A stretch of 64,000 nucleotides of DNA from Amycolatopsis sp. FBCC-B4732 (GTDB taxonomy: Bacteria > Actinomycetota > Actinomycetes > Mycobacteriales > Pseudonocardiaceae), in NCBI RefSeq assembly GCF_023008405.1, contig NZ_CP095376.1, positions 8,846,501 through 8,910,500 on the forward strand, given 5' to 3'. A program made the position numbers and the translations under genes. Below are positions 8,868-17,347 of the stretch, piece after piece (position 1 is the first letter of the stretch; each line of letters begins with the position of its first letter). A model generated the notes under the pieces. It saw only the letters and a program-made list of their open reading frames with translations, had not been told where the DNA came from and did no database searches.

Positions 8868-11800
8868 ATGCGCGTCGCCCTGCTGGGCCCGCTGCGTGCG
8901 GCGGAAGACGACGGCACCCCGATCGACATCGGCGGTGCCCGCCTCCGCATGCTCCTGGCCAGGCTCGCCCTGGACGCCGGGCGCGCGGTGCCGGCGGACG
9001 CGCTCGTCGACGGCCTGTGGGGCGGCGAACCGCCGTCCGACGCGGCCAACGCCCTGCAGTCGCTGGTCTCGCGGCTGCGGAAAGCCCTGCCGGTGGCGGT
9101 CGAATCCGGGCCGGGCGGCTACCGGCTGGCGGTCTCGCGCGAAGAGGTCGACGCGGAACGGTTCGAACGGCTCGCCGCCGACGGTCGCCGCGAGCTGGCC
9201 GCGGGCCGGGACGCCTACGCGGCGGAGCTGCTCGCCGAGGCACTCGGTCTCTGGCACGGCGACGCGCTCGCCGACGTCCTCGACGCGCCTTTCGCCCACG
9301 CTCCCGCGCGGCGGCTCACCGGGCTGCGGACCGAGGCCGCCGAGGACCGGTTCGAAGCCCTGATCCGGCTCGGTGAGCACGCCCGGGTCCTGGCCGACCT
9401 GACCGCCGCGGCCGAGGCCGACCCGCTGCGCGAACGGCTCGCCGGGCTGCGGATGCGGGCGCTCTGCGCGGCCGGGCGGCAGTCGGAGGCGCTGTCGGTC
9501 TACACCGGGATCCGCCGCACGCTGGCCGACCAGCTCGGCGTCGACCCGTCGGCCGAGCTGCAGGAGATCCACGTCGCCGCGCTGCGGGGCGAGCTCGCGC
9601 CGCCGGCCCCGGTGGCCGACCGGCTGCCGACCCGGCTGACGACGTTCATCGGCCGCGACGACGAGCTCAAGCTGCTGGCCGAACTGCTCGGCGGCGCCCG
9701 GCTGGTCACCTTGACCGGGCCGGGCGGGGCGGGCAAGACGCGGCTGGCCACCGAAGCGGCGTCACGGCACCCGGCGCAGCAGCGCGGCCGCGTGTGGTTC
9801 GCCGCGCTGGCCGGCGTGCGCGACCCGGACGACCTCGGCGGCGCGCTGCTGGGCGCGCTGGAGATCCGCGACATCCGCAGCACCGACACCGAGATGCGCC
9901 GCCCGCTGGACCCGCTCGACCAAGCCCTCGAGGTGCTCGGCGGCGCGGAAGCGCTGCTGGTGCTGGACAACTGCGAGCACGTCGTGGACGCCGCCGCGAG
10001 GCTGGCCGACGAGCTGCTGCAGCGCGCGCCGCGGCTGCGGATCCTGGCCACCAGCCGCGAGCCGCTCGCCATCACCGGGGAAGCGCTGTGCCCGCTCGGC
10101 CCGCTGCCGGTGCCCGCCGAACGCGCCGCGCCCGCCGAAGCCGCCGAGCTGGACTCGACGCGGTTGTTCCTCGACCGGGCCGCGGCCGTCCGCCCCGACT
10201 TCGTGCTCGACGAGTCCACTGTGGACCAGGTCGGCGAGATCTGCCGGCGGCTCGACGGGATGCCGCTGGCGCTGGAGCTGGCCGCGGCCCGGCTGCGGTC
10301 GATGACCGTGGCCCAGATCGCCGGGCGGCTCGGCGACCGGTTCCGGCTGCTCACCTCGGGCAGCCGGACGGCGCTGCCCCGGCAGCGGACGCTGCGCGCG
10401 GTGGTCGAATGGAGCTGGGACCTGCTGACCGAGGCCGAGCTGGTGCTGGCCCGGCGGCTTTCGGTGTTCGCCGGCGGGGCCGAGCTGGGTCCGGTGGAAG
10501 CCGTCTGCGCGGACGAGCTGCTGCCCGCGGCCGACGTCCCGTACGTGCTCGGCAGCCTGGTCGAAAAGTCCATTGTGGACACCGTGGACGGCGGGTTCGG
10601 TGAGCCGCGGTACCGGATGCTGGAGACGTTGCGCGCCTACGCCACCGAGCGGCTGGTCGAGTCGGGCGAGCGCGACCGGACGCGCCGCGCGATGGCCTCC
10701 TGCTACGCCGAGCTCGCGCAGCGGCTGGAACCGACGCTGCGCACCGCCGAGCAGCTGCGCGCGATCGACCAGTACGAGGCCGAGAACGCGAACATGATCG
10801 ACGCCCTGCGCGGTGCGATCGAGATGTCCGATGTGGACAACGCGGTCGCGTTGCTGGACGGGATGTTCTGGTACCTGACCATCCTCGGCCAGGGTCACCG
10901 GGTCGGCGGCCTGATCCGCGAGACCCTCGACTTCGGCGACCGGCTGCCGCCCGCGGTCGGGGCGGCCTACCGGGCGCTCTTCTACCTCATGGACGCGATC
11001 CCGGTCCGGTCCGAGCAGAGCGAGATCCTCCGGCTGGTCGACGAGTGCGTGCGCACGAACGCGGTGGAGCGGTACCCCGGGCTCGCGGTGGCGCTGCCGA
11101 TGCTCGCTTTCCTCGGTGGCGACCGCGAAATCGCCATCCGCGAGGTGCGCCGGGCCCAGGCGAGCGGGGACACCTGGACGCGTGCCGGGGGCCACTGGGT
11201 GGAGAGCTTCCTCCTCGACGACGCGGGCGACGTCGCGGGCGCGGACCGGGCGCGCGATCTGGCGCACACCGGGTTCGCCGAGGTCGGCGACCGCTGGGGC
11301 ACCGCGATGACGTTGAGCTTCAAGGCGTACGCGCTGTCCCAGGACGGCGACAGCGCGAAGGCCATCGAGACCTACCAGGAGGGCCTGGCGCTCTCGATCG
11401 AGCTGCGGTCGTTCGAAGACGCCGTGCAGCACTGGTGGCGGCTGGCCGTGGAGCGGGCGCGCACCGGCGACTTCGAAGGGGCCTGGCGCGACCAGGAAGC
11501 CGCGGAGCGCTACGGCGAGGGCATCACGAACCTGCAGCACCGGGCGATCCTGATGTTCGGGCGGCTCGAACTGCTGCTGCGCACGGGCGAGCTGGTCGAA
11601 GCGCGGGCGCTGCTCGACCGCGTCACCGCGATGGGCGGCGACGACTGGTTCCCCGGCGGCATCGGCGACGAGTTCGTGCACGCCTTCGAGGCGCGGATCC
11701 TGCTGGCCGAGGGCCGGCCCGACGAGGCGGAACCGCACGCCGTCGTCGCGGTCCGGGCGACGAGCAAGCGCGGTGACATGCCGGACATGGCCGGCGCGGT

Positions 11801-12029
11801 CGAACTGCTGGCGATGATCCGCGAGCAGCAGGGCGAGCACGAGACGGCGGCCCGGGTGCTCGCTGCCTCCGCCGTCATCCGCGGGCGGCTCGACCTCGGC
11901 AGCCCCGAGGTCCGCGCGCTCATCGACGACCTGCGCGCGGTGCTGCCCGACTACGACGCGAAGTACGAAGAAGCCAGGGCCGTGTCCAAAAAGGACACGA
12001 TCGCCTGGCTCCTGGCCGAACTGGACTGA
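8868..12029 (+). CDS. BTAD/NB-ARC transcriptional regulator (AfsR/SARP-like), 1,053 aa
   Basis: Three parts are visible. Residues 1-90 are an OmpR-type winged helix (RVALLGPLRAAEDDGTPIDI, then LLARLALDAGRAVPADALVD). Residues about 95-240 are the bacterial transcriptional activation domain (EVDAERFERL...LRERLAGLRMRAL). Residues about 255-540 are an NB-ARC ATPase with P-loop TGPGGAGKTRLATEA, Walker B ALLVLDNCEHV and ILATSREPL. The remainder is TPR-like helical repeats. Such proteins are pathway-level activators in actinomycetes, often of secondary metabolism. The target is unknown; the divergent M1 peptidase is one candidate. The start ATG at 8868 matches the family N-terminus. Confidence 0.9.
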   Translation: MRVALLGPLRAAEDDGTPIDIGGARLRMLLARLALDAGRAVPADALVDGLWGGEPPSDAANALQSLVSRLRKALPVAVESGPGGYRLAVSREEVDAERFERLAADGRRELAAGRDAYAAELLAEALGLWHGDALADVLDAPFAHAPARRLTGLRTEAAEDRFEALIRLGEHARVLADLTAAAEADPLRERLAGLRMRALCAAGRQSEALSVYTGIRRTLADQLGVDPSAELQEIHVAALRGELAPPAPVADRLPTRLTTFIGRDDELKLLAELLGGARLVTLTGPGGAGKTRLATEAASRHPAQQRGRVWFAALAGVRDPDDLGGALLGALEIRDIRSTDTEMRRPLDPLDQALEVLGGAEALLVLDNCEHVVDAAARLADELLQRAPRLRILATSREPLAITGEALCPLGPLPVPAERAAPAEAAELDSTRLFLDRAAAVRPDFVLDESTVDQVGEICRRLDGMPLALELAAARLRSMTVAQIAGRLGDRFRLLTSGSRTALPRQRTLRAVVEWSWDLLTEAELVLARRLSVFAGGAELGPVEAVCADELLPAADVPYVLGSLVEKSIVDTVDGGFGEPRYRMLETLRAYATERLVESGERDRTRRAMASCYAELAQRLEPTLRTAEQLRAIDQYEAENANMIDALRGAIEMSDVDNAVALLDGMFWYLTILGQGHRVGGLIRETLDFGDRLPPAVGAAYRALFYLMDAIPVRSEQSEILRLVDECVRTNAVERYPGLAVALPMLAFLGGDREIAIREVRRAQASGDTWTRAGGHWVESFLLDDAGDVAGADRARDLAHTGFAEVGDRWGTAMTLSFKAYALSQDGDSAKAIETYQEGLALSIELRSFEDAVQHWWRLAVERARTGDFEGAWRDQEAAERYGEGITNLQHRAILMFGRLELLLRTGELVEARALLDRVTAMGGDDWFPGGIGDEFVHAFEARILLAEGRPDEAEPHAVVAVRATSKRGDMPDMAGAVELLAMIREQQGEHETAARVLAASAVIRGRLDLGSPEVRALIDDLRAVLPDYDAKYEEARAVSKKDTIAWLLAELD

Positions 12030-12034
12030 AACCG

Positions 12035-12080
12035 GTCGTGAGTGGTCAGGCGGGTGCTGACCCGCCTGACCACTCACGAC
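12035..12080. terminator. Perfect 21-bp inverted repeat after the regulator gene
   Basis: Two perfectly complementary 21-bp arms (gtcgtgagtggtcaggcgggt and its complement) with the loop GCTG, starting 5 bp after the regulator stop codon. It lies between convergent genes and probably acts as a bidirectional terminator. Confidence 0.75.
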
Positions 12081-12117
12081 CTCCCCTGGTGCGGAACACC
12101 CCCGTGTCTCCGCGCCC

Positions 12118-12924
12118 TCACACCCGCCGGCGGTAGGCCCACGTGGCCAGCGGGAAGAACACCACGACGGCACCGGCCATCCAGGCCAGCGCGCCGGCCA
12201 GCGGCGCGGCGACGGCGCCGCCGTTCATCAAGCCGCGCAACGCGTTCGCCATCAGGCTGACCGGGCTGATGTCGGCCCACGCCCGCAGCCAGCCCGGCAT
12301 CGTGGACGTCTGCACGAACACGTTGCTGCCGAACGTCAGCGGCATGATGAAGACGAACATCAGCGCCTGCGCCGAACCCGGCGTCTTCATCAGCATGCCG
12401 ACGAACACCGAGCCCCAGCAGAAGCAGAGGCCGAACGCCAGCGCGAGCAGGATGGCCACGGCGAACTCGCCGGGGCTGGTCGCGATCCGGTAGCCCATCA
12501 GCGTCGCGACGACCATCAGCACCACCAGGCAGACCAGGTAGCGCACGACGTCGGCGAGCACGGCGCCGACCAATGGTGCCGAGCGGGCGATCGGCATGCT
12601 GCGGAAGCGGTCGAACACGCCCTTGGTGACGTCGGTGTTGAGCTGCACGCCGACGGTCAGGCAGGCCTGCAGGATGTTCATCACGATGATGCCGGGCACG
12701 ACCATCTGCAGGTAGGCGTCGGTCGAGCCGGAGAGCGCGCCGCCGAACAGGTAGACGAAGATGACCAGGAAGACGATCGGCATCAACGTGACGTCGGCGA
12801 GCTGCTCGGGGTTCTTGCGGATCTTCAGGATGCCGCGCCAGGCCAGCGAAAGCGAGTGCTGGAGTCCCTTGACGGGGGTGATGTGCCGCGGCGGGGCCGG
12901 GCGGTCGAGCGCCAGCGTTGTCAT
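12118..12924 (-). CDS. ABC-2 type drug transporter permease (DrrB-like)
   Basis: A 268-residue integral membrane protein with six hydrophobic segments. The first is VTLMPIVFLVIFVYLFGGAL. The conserved ABC-2 stretches include VPGIIVMNILQACLTVGVQL, DRFRSMPIARSAPLVGAVLAD and MFVFIMPLTFGSNVFVQTSTMPGW. It overlaps the upstream ATPase gene by 4 bp (ATGA), so the two are translationally coupled and should form one exporter. Homologues export anthracyclines and other hydrophobic drugs. The substrate here cannot be read from sequence. Confidence 0.9.
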   Translation of the reverse strand: MTTLALDRPAPPRHITPVKGLQHSLSLAWRGILKIRKNPEQLADVTLMPIVFLVIFVYLFGGALSGSTDAYLQMVVPGIIVMNILQACLTVGVQLNTDVTKGVFDRFRSMPIARSAPLVGAVLADVVRYLVCLVVLMVVATLMGYRIATSPGEFAVAILLALAFGLCFCWGSVFVGMLMKTPGSAQALMFVFIMPLTFGSNVFVQTSTMPGWLRAWADISPVSLMANALRGLMNGGAVAAPLAGALAWMAGAVVVFFPLATWAYRRRV

Positions 12925-13904
12925 GCCAGGCTCCCTTCGAGGTCGCGGGTGGTGTCCTCAGCGGACGGTTCGGCCGCGTGTCCGGTCAGCGCGAGGAACA
13001 CCTCGTCGAGGCTGGGCAGCCGCAGCGCCAGCTCGTCCGCGGTGATCCCGGCTTCGTCCAGCTTGCGGACCAGGGTGGACAGCAGCACCGGGTCGCTGAC
13101 CGGCGCGGTGAGCAGCCCGGTCCCGGTGTCGCGGGACGGCCGCACCCCGCTGAGGTCGGCGAGGATCCGGTCGACGGCGTCCATGTCGGACAGCTGCGTC
13201 GGGCGCACCTGCAGCGTCTGCCCGCCGACGCGGCGCTTCAGCTCGTCGGCGCGGCCGTCGGCGACGACGCGGCCGTGGTCGAACACGGTGATCTTGTCGG
13301 CCAGCTGGTCGGCTTCCTCGAGGTACTGCGTGGTCAGCAGCACCGTGGCGCCCTCGGCGACGAGGCCGCGGACGACGTCCCAGACCTCGTTGCGGGCGTG
13401 CGGGTCGAGCCCGGTGGTCGGCTCGTCGAGGTAGAGCACCTCCGGGCCGCCGACCAGGCTCGCGGCCAGGTCGATCCGCCGCCGCATGCCGCCCGAGTAC
13501 GTCCGGACCGGCCGCTTGGCCGCCTTGGTCAGCTCGAACCGCTCGATCAGCTCGGCGGCCCGCTTCTTGGCGTGCGCGCGGGGCATCCCGTAGAGCCGTC
13601 CGATGAGGACCAGGTTCTCGGTGCCGTTCAGGTCCTCGTCGACCGACGCGTACTGCCCGGTCAGGCCGATCAGGCCGCGGACCCGGACCGGGTCCTTGAC
13701 GACGTCGTAGCCCCCCACGGTGGCTCTCCCGCCGTCGGGTTTCATCAGGGTCGCCAGGATCCGGACGGCGGTCGTCTTGCCGGCGCCGTTCGGCCCCAGC
13801 ACCCCGACGACCTTGCCGAAGGGGACTTCGAGGTCCACCCCGTCCAGCGCCTTGGTTTCCCCGAAGTGTTTGACCAGGCCCTCGGCCTGGATCGCGTGCG
13901 ACAT
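12921..13904 (-). CDS. ABC transporter ATP-binding protein (DrrA-like, daunorubicin resistance family)
   Basis: 327 residues with Walker A GPNGAGKTTAVRILATL, signature YSGGMRRRIDLAASL, Walker B VLYLDEPTTGLDP and the H-loop replaced by the LLTTQYLEEADQLADK sequence that is standard in the DrrA subfamily. The DrrA-type C-terminal domain follows (LQVRPTQLSDMDAVDRIL...LPSLDEVFLALTG). The ATG at 13904 has AAGGAGG 7 bases upstream. It forms a two-gene exporter with the overlapping permease gene. No biosynthetic cluster adjoins it. Confidence 0.93.
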   Translation of the reverse strand: MSHAIQAEGLVKHFGETKALDGVDLEVPFGKVVGVLGPNGAGKTTAVRILATLMKPDGGRATVGGYDVVKDPVRVRGLIGLTGQYASVDEDLNGTENLVLIGRLYGMPRAHAKKRAAELIERFELTKAAKRPVRTYSGGMRRRIDLAASLVGGPEVLYLDEPTTGLDPHARNEVWDVVRGLVAEGATVLLTTQYLEEADQLADKITVFDHGRVVADGRADELKRRVGGQTLQVRPTQLSDMDAVDRILADLSGVRPSRDTGTGLLTAPVSDPVLLSTLVRKLDEAGITADELALRLPSLDEVFLALTGHAAEPSAEDTTRDLEGSLA

Positions 13905-14069
13905 GGGCGTCCTCCTTCGCTCGTCGCGGGTTCTGGCACCACTGTGGACGGCGGCGCTGGCAGGCCGCGCACAGCGCGCTGGCAGGCGCTGGCAGCCGCT
14001 GGTGGAGATCTTGTGGAGGAGTTGCCGGTGCCCGAGCCGTCCGCGCCGGGGCTGGGCATACTCGGCGGC

Positions 14070-15029
14070 ATGGTGGTTGCGGAAGAGACGCGGTCGCGGC
14101 GGAAGAACCCGCTGGTCACGGCCCTGCTGGTGGTACCGGTGGTGCCGTTGGCCGGGCTGGCGGCGCTGCGCCTGATCGGCTACGACGGCGACTGGTACAC
14201 CCTGATCGCGCTGTCGCTGACGCCGTACGCGGCGGCCGCGGGCGTGCTCGCCGGCGGGCTGGCGCTGGCCTGCCGGCGCTGGTGGGTCGGCGGGGTCGCG
14301 CTGGTGCTGGCGATCGCGCTGGCCGTGCTCGTGGTCCCGCGCCTGTCGGCGAGCGAGCAACGCGAAGTGCACGGTAAGACACTGCGCGTGCTCTCGTCGA
14401 ACCTGCTCTACGGCCAAGCGGACCCGAAGGCGATCGTCGACCTGGTGCGCGAGCAGCGGATCGACGTGCTGAACCTGGTCGAGATGACGCCGCGGGTGGT
14501 CGACGGGCTGGCCGCGGCCGGGCTGTTCCAGCTCCTGCCGAACCGGGTGCTGCACCCGGCGCCGGGCGCGTTCGGCTCGGGGATCGTGTCGCGCTTCCCG
14601 CTGAAGGAGGTCAACCTGACCGGCGACTCGACGGCCAAGCAACCGGGCGCCCAAGCCGACCTCGGCGACGGCGTGACGGCGGAGATCGTCGCCGTCCACC
14701 CGATCTCCCCGGACGTCGACACCCCGCAGTGGGAGCGCGAGATGAAGGACCTTTCCCGCGCGGCGGGCGAGCACGGCCTGCGCATCCTGGCCGGCGACTT
14801 CAACGCGACGCTGGACCACGCGGCGTTCCGCACGGTGCTGTCCCGCGGCTACAACGACGCGGCGGAGGAGCACGGCTCGGCGCTGACCCCGACGTGGCCC
14901 TCGTCGCTGCCGGTGGTGACGATCGACCACGTCGTGGTCGACAACCGCGCGGCGGTGCAGGACTACCGCGTGTTCGACGTCCCGGGCAGCGACCACCGTG
15001 CGGTGTTCGCCGAGGTGCGCCTGCCTTAG
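14070..15029 (+). CDS. Membrane-anchored endonuclease/exonuclease/phosphatase family protein
   Basis: 319 residues. Three N-terminal membrane segments (VTALLVVPVVPLAGLAALRL, a second around YAAAAGVLAGGLALA, a third VGGVALVLAIALAVLVVP) are followed by an extracytoplasmic EEP domain. EEP landmarks are LRVLSSNLLYG, NLVEMTP (metal-binding Glu), GSGIVSRFP, AGDFNAT (Asp/Asn) and the C-terminal VFDVPGSDHRAVFAE (Asp-His). The family cleaves phosphodiester or phosphoester bonds in nucleic acids or lipids. The substrate is unknown. A CATACT box 9 bases before the ATG raises the possibility of leaderless expression. Confidence 0.85.
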   Translation: MVVAEETRSRRKNPLVTALLVVPVVPLAGLAALRLIGYDGDWYTLIALSLTPYAAAAGVLAGGLALACRRWWVGGVALVLAIALAVLVVPRLSASEQREVHGKTLRVLSSNLLYGQADPKAIVDLVREQRIDVLNLVEMTPRVVDGLAAAGLFQLLPNRVLHPAPGAFGSGIVSRFPLKEVNLTGDSTAKQPGAQADLGDGVTAEIVAVHPISPDVDTPQWEREMKDLSRAAGEHGLRILAGDFNATLDHAAFRTVLSRGYNDAAEEHGSALTPTWPSSLPVVTIDHVVVDNRAAVQDYRVFDVPGSDHRAVFAEVRLP

Positions 15030-15034
15030 GTCAG

Positions 15035-15063
15035 GAGGGCTCGCGGGTTTCCAGTGCGCCGGC
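15035..15063. repeat. Copy of the sir2 3' end (left copy of an att-like direct repeat)
   Basis: This 29-bp stretch matches 17365-17394 inside the sir2 gene: 19 bp identical (gggtttccagtgcgccggc), preceded by GAGGGCTYGC with one substitution and one indel. Read on the minus strand it encodes GAGALETREPS, against AAGALETLQAL in sir2. The two copies bracket the 15081-16184 gene and the IS element. Confidence 0.75.
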
Positions 15064-15080
15064 GCCGACGGCCCACGCCG

Positions 15081-16184
15081 TCAAAGGAGACGGAGGACCT
15101 CGGCCATCAGGGCATTTACGCGAGCCCTCGGCGGAAGGTCTTCCATCTCGATGAAGCTGGGTGAGCTGCCGATCTGCCGGTGCAGCACATCGTCCGCCTG
15201 TCCCCTGAACTCGGCGAGGAACTTGATGTACTTCTTGTCGCTCCTCGACCAGCTGTGGTTCGCGGCCACCGCATCGAAATTCCGCTGACCGAAAATCGGG
15301 GGGATGTGATCGAGGATGGTTCGAAGCAGCGCGTGGCAGGCGTACGGGTTCCGTTGGGCGAAGTTCTGGTTCAGCTCGCTTGTGAGTCGCAAAAGCTTGT
15401 CGAGGTCGAATGAACTGGCTTCACTTTTCGCCTTGAGTGATTCGGTGATGCGGCTGCTCACATAGTTGTTGGAGCTGTCAGGCTTCGTGTCGACTTCTGC
15501 AGTGGTCGACTCTTGTGCTGCGACTCCGATGAAGTTCGACCCCGCGTAGATCGGTCCCGAGAAATCCAGGTAGCTGATTTCTCGATCGATGGTTTCGGTT
15601 ACGTGTTCGACGTACTGGCGCAGCTCTGTCATGTCTTCGTAGTCGAGGACGTGCTGGTCGATGGCGATAGCCCAGTTCGACGATTCGGTGGGAATTTCAA
15701 CCCTGGTGGCGATGTTGAAGGGCTCGTGCTGCAAGATCATCGGAAGAAGAGCGATGAATTCCTCGTCGAGTCCGAAATCGGTCCTGAGTTCGGCGGCGTC
15801 GATGCGGGGGTCGATCAGTTTGACAGGGTCATTCGGCGCCTCGTGGATCTTCCTGGCGCACGCTCGCAGGAAGGACATGAAGCCGACGCCCGCATCGCTG
15901 TACTCCGGCAGGTGAAGCGTGGCAGCCATGGTCAAGAACACTTCGCTCTGTGGCTGAAGGTTGTGGCGGTCGTACCACACGGTGCTGTAGCTCGGGCCGA
16001 CTATCTGCCGGGCCCCTGCAATCGGCAGGGTCTTGATGACTTCGGGGCCGCGGTACCCGAGCCGGCGCATTTCCGTTTCGACGTAGCGCCACTTGGGGCG
16101 AACTCGTCTGGAGAAGGCCGGCTCGGCGATCACGCGAAGCAGTGCTACTTGTGGCTCGGTCAGGGCTGCTGTCAGATCGGTCAC
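15081..16184 (-). CDS. Uncharacterised acquired protein, 367 aa; possible HEPN-like C-terminal domain
   Basis: Not recognised with confidence. The coding sequence is visibly AT-richer than its neighbours and uses rare codons, so it looks recently transferred. The N-terminal 60 residues resemble a winged helix (ALTEPQVALLRVIAEPAF...RYVETEMRRLGYRG). The C-terminal third is helical, with RNPYACHALLRTILDH followed by PPIFGQRNFDAVAANH. The RNPYACH sequence fits the Rx4-6H pattern of HEPN RNases, a weak signal on its own. A GTG at 16184 is chosen because GAGGTA lies 6-7 bases upstream; a TTG at 16211, two bases from the IS boundary, is the alternative. It lies immediately downstream of sir2 apart from the IS insertion. 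Confidence 0.55.
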   Translation of the reverse strand: MTDLTAALTEPQVALLRVIAEPAFSRRVRPKWRYVETEMRRLGYRGPEVIKTLPIAGARQIVGPSYSTVWYDRHNLQPQSEVFLTMAATLHLPEYSDAGVGFMSFLRACARKIHEAPNDPVKLIDPRIDAAELRTDFGLDEEFIALLPMILQHEPFNIATRVEIPTESSNWAIAIDQHVLDYEDMTELRQYVEHVTETIDREISYLDFSGPIYAGSNFIGVAAQESTTAEVDTKPDSSNNYVSSRITESLKAKSEASSFDLDKLLRLTSELNQNFAQRNPYACHALLRTILDHIPPIFGQRNFDAVAANHSWSRSDKKYIKFLAEFRGQADDVLHRQIGSSPSFIEMEDLPPRARVNALMAEVLRLL

Positions 16185-16212
16185 GATCGCTACCTCGGTG
16201 GGCTCGGTCAAC

Positions 16213-17346
16213 TAGTGTCCTGAGTCTTAATTTCGTGGCCAGTGTCTAGGATGCTGTGATGCCAAGCCCGAAGCTGCCGCCGCTGATGTTGAGCGATGAG
16301 GAACGCGAGACGTTGCTGCGGTGGTCGCGTCGCCGGACCACGGCGCAGGCTTTGGCACTGCGGTCGCGGATCGTGTTGCGCTGCGCGGATGGCGGCTCGA
16401 ACTCGGAAGTGGGCGACGAGTTCGGGGTGAAGCGTCACACCGTGGCGAAGTGGCGGTCGCGGTTCCTCGCCGACGGGCTGGAAGGCCTCTCGGACGAACC
16501 GCGACCGGGCGCGCCGCGCACCGTCACCGACGAACGCGTGGAAGCGGTGATCGTGAAGACCCTGGAGCAGTCCCCACCTGATCAGGACACACACTGGTCG
16601 ACACGGTCGATGGCCGTAGCCACCGGCATGTCGCAGTCGACGGTGTCACGGATCTGGCGGGCGTTCGGCCTCAAACCGCATCAGGTTCAGACGTGGAAGC
16701 TCTCACGAGACCCGCAGTTCGTGGAGAAAGTCAGGGACGTGGTCGGGTTGTATCTCGCCCCGCCGGACAACGCGATCGTGCTGTGCGTCGATGAGAAGTC
16801 GCAGATGCAGGCCATCGACCGGACCGCGCCCACGTTGCCGATCATGCCCACCACGCCGGCGCGGATGACCCACGACTATGTGCGCCACGGCACGACGAGC
16901 CTGTTCGCCGCGCTGAACCTGGCCACCGGGTCGGTGATCGCCCAGCATCACCGACGGCACAGGCATCAGGAGTTCCTGAAATTCCTCAAGACCATCGATG
17001 CCGCGACGCCGGGTGATCTTGAGTTGCACCTGGTCTGCGACAACTACGCCACCCACAAGACTCCGGCGATCAAGAACTGGCTGCTGCAGCATCCACGCTT
17101 CCACGTGCACTTCACCCCGACCAGCGCTTCCTGGCTCAACCTGGTCGAACGCTGGTTCGCCGAGCTGACCAACCGCAAGCTCCGCCGATCCGCCCACCGC
17201 AGCGTTACCGAACTCGAAGCCGACGTCGAGGCCTGGATCGGCGCCTGGAACGACGACCCCAAACCCTTCGTCTGGACCAAGACCGCCGACCAGATCCTCG
17301 ACACCCTCGCCGCATACTGCCAACGAATTAACGACTCAAGACACTA
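16213..17346 (+). mobile_element. IS630-family insertion sequence with TA target duplication
   Basis: The element occupies 16215-17344 between duplicated TA dinucleotides (16213-16214 and 17345-17346), the IS630/Tc1-mariner hallmark. Terminal inverted repeats are imperfect over about 25 bp: the left end begins gtgtcctgagtcttaattt and the right end, read inward, gtgtcttgagtcgttaatt. It carries one intact transposase gene. Removing it restores ...gtcaacTAgctttgc..., which places the AT-rich orphan gene directly behind sir2. Confidence 0.9.
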
Positions 17347-17347
17347 G
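16259..17347 (+). CDS. IS630 family transposase
   Basis: 362 residues. The N-terminal helix-turn-helix part contains SEVGDEFGVKRHTVAKWRSR and a second HTH GMSQSTVSRIWRAFG. The DDE catalytic domain has the first Asp in VLCVDEKSQMQAID, the second in LVCDNYATHKTPA and the Glu in SASWLNLVERWFAELTN, all intact. The ATG at 16259 is preferred; a GTG codon lies immediately upstream. The stop codon TAG (17345-17347) is made from the duplicated target TA plus the flanking G, so the reading frame closes only at suitable target sites. The copy appears competent. Confidence 0.93.
   Translation: MPSPKLPPLMLSDEERETLLRWSRRRTTAQALALRSRIVLRCADGGSNSEVGDEFGVKRHTVAKWRSRFLADGLEGLSDEPRPGAPRTVTDERVEAVIVKTLEQSPPDQDTHWSTRSMAVATGMSQSTVSRIWRAFGLKPHQVQTWKLSRDPQFVEKVRDVVGLYLAPPDNAIVLCVDEKSQMQAIDRTAPTLPIMPTTPARMTHDYVRHGTTSLFAALNLATGSVIAQHHRRHRHQEFLKFLKTIDAATPGDLELHLVCDNYATHKTPAIKNWLLQHPRFHVHFTPTSASWLNLVERWFAELTNRKLRRSAHRSVTELEADVEAWIGAWNDDPKPFVWTKTADQILDTLAAYCQRINDSRH

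Noticed and set aside
13905..14996. Upstream in-frame extension of the DrrA-like ATPase
   Set aside because: Antisense to the EEP-family gene and lacking similarity; AAGGAGG fixes the start at 13904.
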